Shown: piece after piece, positions 57,778 through 64,000 of the stretch
Layout: each line of letters starts with the position of its first letter
Numbering within the stretch: position 1 is the stretch's first letter
Assembly (NCBI GenBank): GCA_000697355.1
Contig: JNEN01001166.1
Location: forward strand, 1 to 64,000
Direction: 5' to 3'
Source: Syncephalastrum monosporum B8922
Lineage: Eukaryota > Mucoromycota > Mucoromycetes > Mucorales > Syncephalastraceae
Length of the DNA: 64,000 bases
Position numbers and translations under genes: made by a program
Notes under the pieces: generated by a model
Told to the model about the DNA's origin: nothing
Database searches by the model: none
What the model saw: the letters and a program-made list of their open reading frames with translations, nothing else

Positions 57778-59371
57778 TTAGTTCTCCTCAGCCTCCAGCA
57801 CCGTACCGCGCTTGATCTTGCCCCAACCAATAAGACGCCAGTGTCTCTCGATCTTTCGGGACAGAGCGACCTTGTCGCCCACTTCTGTACAGGTCGGACC
57901 GGTCAGGACGATCTTGGCCAGATCGGCCTTGACGCCGACGACACGACCACCGGTCGAGACGGAACCAATGTTGACGAGGAGCAGCTCGCCCTTGGTAAGC
58001 TTGGAGACCTTGGCCTGTCGCTTGTCCTCGGTCTTGACACCCAGCAGACGGCGCAGCAAGAAGTAAGAGATTTCGAGTTCGGTGTAAATAGACGGGAGCG
58101 TGCCTGGGTAGCCCAGGACTTGACCGACGAGGCGGTCACCACGGCAAAGGGTAGGATCCATCTGGGTACCCACACCTACGACACACCATGAGCAAAAAAA
58201 AAAAAAACAAACAAAAAACAAAAAACATCCCATCCCATCCCATCCTAGCATGCATATCACAAACAAGAACAAAAAATTACCAATCAAACCACCAGGAACA
58301 GCAAATTCAAGCTTGTTGGTCTCGGCAGCCAGGGTGAGGATCTTGGAGAGAATAGGTCGTGCGCGGATCTTGCCCTCAGTGTCCTTGATGATGACGCCAG
58401 GCCGGACCTCAATCTCGTCACCGATCTTGAGGACACCCTTGAGGATAGAGCCACCCGCCACACCACCCTGCAGCTGGGTGACATCGGCACCGGGCTTGTT
58501 GATATCGAAGGAGCGGATGACGATGAGGCGAGGGCTGGCGCTGAAGTCACGGACAGGGACGGGGATCTTCTTTGTAATGTACTCGTTGATGGCGTCAATG
58601 TTGTACTTGAGCTGTGCAGAGATGGGGATGACAGGCGCACCGTCAGCAACCGTGCCCTTGACGAAAGCCAGGATATCGTCGTGCTGCTCCTGCGCGGCCT
58701 TCTCTTTGACGAGATCGACCTTGTTCTGCAGGATAATGACGTGCTTGAGCTTCATGATTTCGATGGCAGCCAGATGCTCCGAGGTCTGCGGCTGCGGGCA
58801 GGATTCGTTACCGGCGATCAAGAGGAGGGCGGCGTCCATGACCGCGGCACCGGACAACATGGTCGTCATGAGAATGTCGTGACCTGGGCAATCCACAAAG
58901 GAGACGTGTCGAACGAGCTTCATGCGGCCGCCGCAGCCCGCTCGCTCGCAGAGCGGATTGTCCTCTTTTGATGAGCCGTACGAGCGGTAGCAGCCGGGGC
59001 GAGGGCACTCCTCATTCTCGCACTTGTAGATCTTTGCGTTGGCGTAACCGAGCTTAATCGTAATGTTACGCTCCATTTCGTTTTTGAATCGAACCGTCTA
59101 TCGAACCATGTGTTATCGACACGCGTCTTTCTCACTGAGATGGAATGAATATACCTGGACACCCGAAATGGCCTTGACGACGGTAGATTTACCGTGGGCT
59201 ACGTGGCCAATGGTGCCTTTTTTCATGGAGATTAGAGCGATGGTATAACGTATATTAGAGCTGAGATGTACCAATGTTGATAGTAGCCTGCTTTGAGATG
59301 ACCTCAGGCGACAGAGGAGTAAGCTTGGTGACATCAATGTCGACCTTGGGCGTCTCTTCTGACACTGCCAT
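57778..59371 (-). CDS. GCD11: Translation initiation factor eIF2, gamma subunit
   Basis: GTP-binding core of eIF2, which carries initiator Met-tRNA to the 40S subunit. Visible G motifs: GHVAHGKST (P-loop; the variant A-H-G of eIF2-gamma), VDCPGHD (G3), NKVDL (G4). The zinc-ribbon-like insert [16 protein letters not shown] with CERAGCGG is present, as is [18 protein letters not shown]. The C-terminal domains include [37 protein letters not shown] and the terminal [15 protein letters not shown]. About 460 aa, in four or five exons; one intron (about 58175-58278) contains a long A-rich stretch. The start [20 protein letters not shown] lies at 59371. Divergent from SerRS on the other strand. Confidence 0.96.
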
Positions 59372-59909
59372 GATTAACTGGTTCTTTAGGGAAGGTTATA
59401 CAACTCTTCACCAAAAAATTTGTTACTTGACCCCACTGCGGCACAGCGTGACTGTGTTAACATGTCCACACACACACACACACATACACACACATGGATA
59501 GATCATGTCATAAATAGTGTTTGTATACGCTGCTGACTCACTGCCATATGAAGAGTATTAAAATAGACTCATTCAGTACATATGTCGAGGCAATGCCCAC
59601 TTGGAAATAGGCGAACAATGAAGACGTATATGACTCATGTTTTCTGATACAATCCATGTATTTTCCATTACTGCGGCAGGAAGAAGGCCCAGGTGACAGG
59701 CTGTTTACGACAGCTGCGGATGATGACTCACCACAACTACGACCGGTCATACTACTTTGGCATTAAAGGTTGAGAATACAACACACACACACACATGTAT
59801 ATATATATGTATAAAAAAAGTGGGATTATTTCGTTTCGAACTTTTTGAGGAACCGCGCCCACATCAAGAAACAATTTTTTTTTCTTTTTTCCAGTAACCT
59901 TATCGTAAA
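59372..59909. promoter_or_regulatory. Divergent promoter region, eIF2-gamma and SerRS
   Basis: A 538-bp interval separates the start codons of two translation genes that point away from each other. It contains (CA)n tracts (about 59465-59494 and 59780-59794) and a T-rich block just before the SerRS ATG. A shared promoter is possible but not demonstrated; no known factor site was identified. Confidence 0.5.
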
Positions 59910-61440
59910 ATGCTTGACATCAATTTGCTTCTGGAGGATCGCGGTGGTAACCCTGAGGCTGTCCGTGAGTCGCAGCGCAGACGTGGTGCTCCCGTCGAAA
60001 TCGTCGACGAGATCATTGCGTTGTACAAGGAATGGGTCAAAGGTACAATCATGACGCACGCGAGGACCACGAGAAGTGAAAGGGAAGCCTAATCCATCTG
60101 CCCAGTGTCCTTCCAGAGCGATCAGAAGAACAAGGAAATCAACGCCATCCAAAAGGAGATTGGCAAAAAGTTCAAGGCCAAGGAGGACGCTTCTGCGCTG
60201 CTCGAGCAGAAGGCTCAGCTCCAAAAGGAGAAGGAACAGTTCATGGTCGAGAGCAAGGAACAGGAGGCTGTCTGGCGCCAGAAGCTCGGCACCCTCGGCA
60301 ACATTGTCCACGCTTCCGTGCCTACCTCCATGGACGAGGTAATAGAATACCTTGAAATACAACCACGGTGTACTCAACAATGATTGCCATAGGACAACAA
60401 CGAGGTGATCCGCACGTACTATCACAACGGCGTCGAGCCCGTGAAGCGCACGGATATTCTGTCTCACCACGAAGTGCTTGCCCGTCTCGATGGCTATGAC
60501 CAGGAGCGTGGTGCGAACGTGGCGGGTCACCGTGGTTACTTCTTGACCGGTGTCGGCGTTGATCTGAACCTGGCCATGATCAACTACGGTCTCTCTTTCC
60601 TCGCCCGCCGTGATTACAAGAAGCTCATGACTCCCTTCTTTATGCGCAAGGAGATGATGGCCAAGACCGCCCAGCTCAGCCAGTTTGACGAAGAGCTTTA
60701 CAAGGTTTCGGGTGACGGTGACGACAAGTACCTCATTGCCACCTCGGAGCAACCCATCTCGGCCTTCCACGCCAATGAGTGGTTCGAGAAGCCCGCCGAG
60801 CAGTTGCCCATCAAGTAAGTATTCATCGTAGGCGATGTATAAAATGGGGCGGGGGCTTACCTATCTGATGTGCTATAGGTACGCCGGTTACTCGACCTGT
60901 TTCCGCAAGGAGGCCGGCGCGCACGGCAAGGATACCTGGGGCATCTTCCGTGTTCATCAATTCGAAAAGATTGAGCAGTTTGTATTGACAGACCCCGAGA
61001 AGTCCTGGGACATGTTCAACGAGATGATCGGCCATTCCGAAGAGTTCTTCCAGTCTCTCGGTCTCTCCTACCGCGTCGTGGCCATCGTCTCGGGTGCGCT
61101 CAACAACGCAGCTGCCAAAAAGTACGATCTGGAGGCGTGGTTCCCCTTCCAGGGCGAGTACAAGGAGCTCGTCTCGTGCTCCAACTGCACTGACTATCAA
61201 TCGCGTCGTCTCGAGATCCGTTGCGGCGTCAAGAAGATGTCGGACCGCGAAAAGAAATACGTCCATTGCCTCAACTCGACGCTGTGTGCGACCGAGCGTG
61301 CCATCTGCGGTATCCTCGAAACCTGGCAGCGTGAAGATGGTCTCGAGGTGCCCCCGCCGCTCGTGCCATACATGGATGGCCGCACCTTTATCCCCTACGC
61401 CAAGCCTCTCGCCACCACCGCCAAGCCCGGCAAGAAATAA
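59910..61440 (+). CDS. SES1: Seryl-tRNA synthetase, cytosolic
   Basis: Class II aminoacyl-tRNA synthetase that charges tRNA-Ser. The N-terminal antiparallel coiled-coil arm that grips the tRNA long variable arm runs from [20 protein letters not shown] to about residue 110 ([20 protein letters not shown]). The catalytic core contains the class II motifs: motif 1 around [25 protein letters not shown] (the serine-binding TxE loop), motif 2 [20 protein letters not shown], and motif 3 [17 protein letters not shown]. The C-terminus is lysine-rich (KPGKK), as in fungal cytosolic enzymes. About 450 aa in four exons; the start is the first ATG with immediate family similarity. Confidence 0.96.
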
Positions 61441-61580
61441 TCTTTTTTTTTCTACCCTCGATCACCCCTCATTTGCCGTTTTTGGTTAATAAGTGAAAAG
61501 AAAAATGTACGCATAAAGTATATCTCCGTTCGTCCATTTGTTTGTTCATAGACATACATCAACTCTTTTTTTTCATATTT

Positions 61581-62006
61581 TTATTTTTCTATCCTTGTGA
61601 GCATCATATGCAGCTTGTTGTGAGCAATCGCGAGATCCTAAAGAGGGAGAGAACAGCTTTAGAAGGAGAAGAACAAAGGAAACGCTGAAAGGAAGCGGAC
61701 TCGCACCCCCATCCCCACCCCACCCCACATACAGTGGAAAGCTCGACTTCGCTTTGATGCTGGTCCGGATCAGTTTCACCATTTAGCGTGTCCAGATGCT
61801 GAATGTCAGAGAAGTGGTCGTCCACATTCGCTAGGCGTCTCTGCAGCCTTCGTACATCTTCTTCTCTGTAGAAGTTCATTTCAGACAGGCGGTCTGCGTC
61901 TTCAACGATGGTATCCAGCTGCTTATGCACGTCATCTTTCAAGTGGGGGTTAGTCGTCGTTCACTTTATTCTCCTACTTTTTCCGCGTACTTATATCAGC
62001 ACGCAT
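61581..62006 (-). CDS. Small coiled-coil protein of 91 aa, unknown
   Basis: Three exons (61991-62006, 61733-61935, 61581-61637) close exactly in phase. The first coding exon is only 16 nt (MRADI plus one base). The protein is mostly helical and charged: DVHKQLDTIVEDADRLSEMN, FYREEDVRRLQRRLANVDDH, and an end LAIAHNKLHMMLTRIEK. Heptad-like hydrophobic spacing suggests a coiled coil, as in small subunits of tethering or adaptor complexes (BLOC/BORC type, Mediator and others), but I cannot assign it to any family. The gene is convergent with SerRS, 140 bp apart. No signal peptide or membrane helix. Confidence 0.6.
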
Positions 62007-62156
62007 GCTCAAAGCTTTTGTTTTTAAAAAGAAATAAAATAGATAACAAAGTGTTATTGGACTTGGGAGGGGTTTGTTGGATGGATGTCATGATTTGTAG
62101 AGTAAAATTGCAGGGGTCACGAGGACCAATGCGTTCATGCATGAATGAGAGAACGT

Positions 62157-64000
62157 CTACTTCTTATTGCGAATGTACCAAGGCTCTGCTTCACGCATTT
62201 GCGGCCCATACATGTGCACCAATGGGATGCACACGCAGTACGTGACAAGGCACATCAAAGCGCCCAGAGTGCTTTTGAAGAAAGACGGGGTGAGAAACAC
62301 ATCACAGACATGCCATTAACTGTGACAGCTACTTACTAGGTCCAGCCGTCGCCCAAACCGGCTCGTATTTGCACCGAGAGAATTGACAGGACCATGGAGA
62401 CTACGTTTCGCGTGAAATTGCTAACTCCCACCGCTATATAAGAGGTATCAGCTTCCCGTACTGGCGCTACGGCTTAGAGCATACCTGAAGCCGATATGCT
62501 GAGAAAAGATTCAACGAGGTAAGTGGTGCCAGTCGTGATGGTGTACATGGAACCGAAGGTAGCTGACATATATGTTAGATGACGCACGCACGCATGCACG
62601 CACGCACGAAATCACATCGGGCAAGAACGCCTTCGGGACTTACCAAGGCAATAGCCGACGAGGGGCGGGAACCAATGAATATGGAAATGCTGAAGCCAGC
62701 CATACAAAATGAACCCGATCACAATAAAGGGAATACCGAAATACATGGGAACCAAGCGATCCTCCTTGGTGACCTCGCCTTTGCGCTTCAAATGCCAGCG
62801 ATAGACGCGATCCGAGACGAGACCTGCTACGATGCTGCCACTGCAGTTGCCCACACCACCGGTGAGGTAGAGCAAACCGATCGAGGCCGTATTCAAGCCG
62901 TAAAGGCTGCTATATGTCTCGGGCAAAATCGTGACAAGGCAGTAAAACCATCCGAATGCGGTACTTATAGGTAAGCAGATGCAAAATACTTGCGGGAGTA
63001 AAAGCAACTTGAGACTTGTGAACTAGCAAATAACGGAAACCAGAGTCAGCACACAAAAGTCCCAAGTTATATGCTACATGTCTTACCGGATTAAATTTGA
63101 GCCGCTGAAGGCGGTCGCGGATCGTCTTGTGGCCCTGTTTTTCATAGAGTGCCTCTTCCGGACGGTAGAGCGTCTCACGTAGAAACAGAACATTGGCAAT
63201 GAATATAACGCCGCCAATGATGGTGCACAGATAGAAGATCCAGCGCCAGCCGAGGTACTGTGCTATGTAGCCACCGATCAAGGGTGCAAAAGCAGGTCCG
63301 ATAATGGTACTGATGTGGGCAAAGGAGGATGTGAGTGACGCCTATCACATGTAACAACTCCGTCTCTATTTCTTTCTTACGCAAGCATGAAGATACTCAT
63401 CGCACGACCACGCTCTTGAGGTGAGAAGAGATCCGCGACACTACCACCACCGACGGCCATGCCTGCAGAGGATGCAATGCCTTGAAGGACGCGAAAGGCG
63501 AAAAATAATCCAAGATTGGAAGCAATGCCACAAATAATGGTGAATACGACATAAAATGCCATCGATGTAATATATACCCATCTTAAAAGTGTCAGTATCT
63601 GATTGTGATGATAATGGATTTTTTTTTTGGCAAACAACTTACCTTCTCCCAATCCGCTCGCTTAATGGTGCCCAGAATAGCGGCTGGAAGAAAGCAAATG
63701 AAGAAGATGTGTCAGGCAAGGGCGTGCTACGAATGACAAAAGTTTTAAGTGGAACACTGAGGGCTTACCGCGATACCGATCGCAAGGACGAACAACGCGA
63801 TAGTGGCATTGATCATCTATTAGTGCGGGTGTTTCACCGTATGGTATCGTATACTGTCAGTCTTGCCGTGTTGACTTTATGCTGGCTTACAGTCAGGTTT
63901 GTATCAAAGTACAAGCGGAGGTCGTTCGTCGCAGGCATCTTCATATCATATCTTAGTCCCATCCTTGTTTTTCCGCTTGTCACCTACATAGACCGCCGAC
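62157..64000 (-). CDS. MFS transporter, DHA1 multidrug type, 5' part outside window
   Basis: Drug:H+ antiporter-like facilitator. The gene enters from the right edge: SAVY spliced to MPATNDLRLYFDTNLT (63.9 kb), then PLSERIGRR (motif A), VLQGIASSAGMAVGGGSVAD, SPQERGRAMSIFM, IIGPAFAPLIGGYIAQYLGW and RWIF (motif C region), a central loop KTIRDRLQRLKFNPVRH, and the second half to TM12. The end was placed by splicing GLGDGWTY to TLGALMCLVTYCVCIPLVHM and stopping after YIRNKK at 62157; a stop-like TAG coincides with the GTAAGT donor. At least seven introns. TM1 and the N-terminus lie beyond the window. Substrate unknown; relatives export drugs or polyamines. Confidence 0.85.

Noticed and set aside
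61604..61942. Unspliced reading of the 91-aa gene starting at 61942
   Set aside because: The first codon there is TTG with an in-frame stop upstream; the three-exon model with an ATG closes in phase.
1..64000. CRISPR arrays, bacterial operons, prophage or plasmid features
   Set aside because: The DNA is eukaryotic with spliceosomal introns throughout; the tandem repeats found lack spacer structure.

Overview
The window is nuclear DNA of a fungus. The genes are fungal in kind (Kre6/Skn1 beta-glucan synthesis protein, Yhm2 and Leu5 mitochondrial carriers, Stt4 PI4-kinase), and almost all of them are cut by short introns of about 50-110 nt with GT..AG ends. Several genes (FUN14 protein, cytosolic-type phospholipase A2, animal-like small serine palmitoyltransferase subunit, CHMP1 with well conserved ends) together with AT-rich, homopolymer-rich spacers suggest an early-diverging lineage, probably Mucoromycota/Mucorales. 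That placement is an inference; no rRNA or other phylogenetic marker is present.

Layout. 0.5-11.2 kb, minus strand: CHMP1/Did2 (ESCRT-III), Stt4 PI4-kinase, an SV2/SVOP-like MFS transporter. 11.2-20.5 kb: gene-poor, with an eroded coding region (about 14.2-15.5 kb), a 21-bp minisatellite and one well formed gene, an RNase H-domain protein with a SUMO-interaction-like motif. 20.5-26.7 kb: membrane genes, namely a PHP-domain protein, an intronless MerT-like/HMA fusion, a single-pass SH3 protein and a 7-TM protein. 26.7-32.9 kb: gene-poor, with a 53-bp tandem repeat. 33-37.8 kb: FUN14, Yhm2 and a cPLA2-like lipase, all plausibly mitochondrial. 37.8-40 kb: AT-rich spacer. 40-43.2 kb: cysteine-rich type I membrane protein and an Sds3-like chromatin protein. 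45.2-49.5 kb: small serine palmitoyltransferase subunit, Kre6/Skn1, DUF1838 protein. 50.2-55.3 kb: Tudor-SN and a ketopantoate-reductase-family enzyme. 56.1-61.4 kb: Leu5-type carrier, eIF2-gamma and seryl-tRNA synthetase, the last two head-to-head. 61.6-64 kb: a 91-residue coiled-coil protein and an MFS (DHA1-type) gene that runs off the right end.

No operon-like logic is expected or seen. There are loose themes: membrane lipid and vesicle traffic (Stt4, CHMP1, ssSPT, cPLA2), mitochondria (FUN14, Yhm2, Leu5, perhaps cPLA2) and translation (eIF2-gamma, SerRS). Exon structures were worked out by hand from homology, reading phase and splice signals. For the models where I summed the exons (stated in the entries) the phases close to an exact multiple of three. 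The most unusual items are the MerT-HMA fusion, the RNase H/SIM protein, three GCAAGT-type GC-AG introns and a 12-nt microexon.
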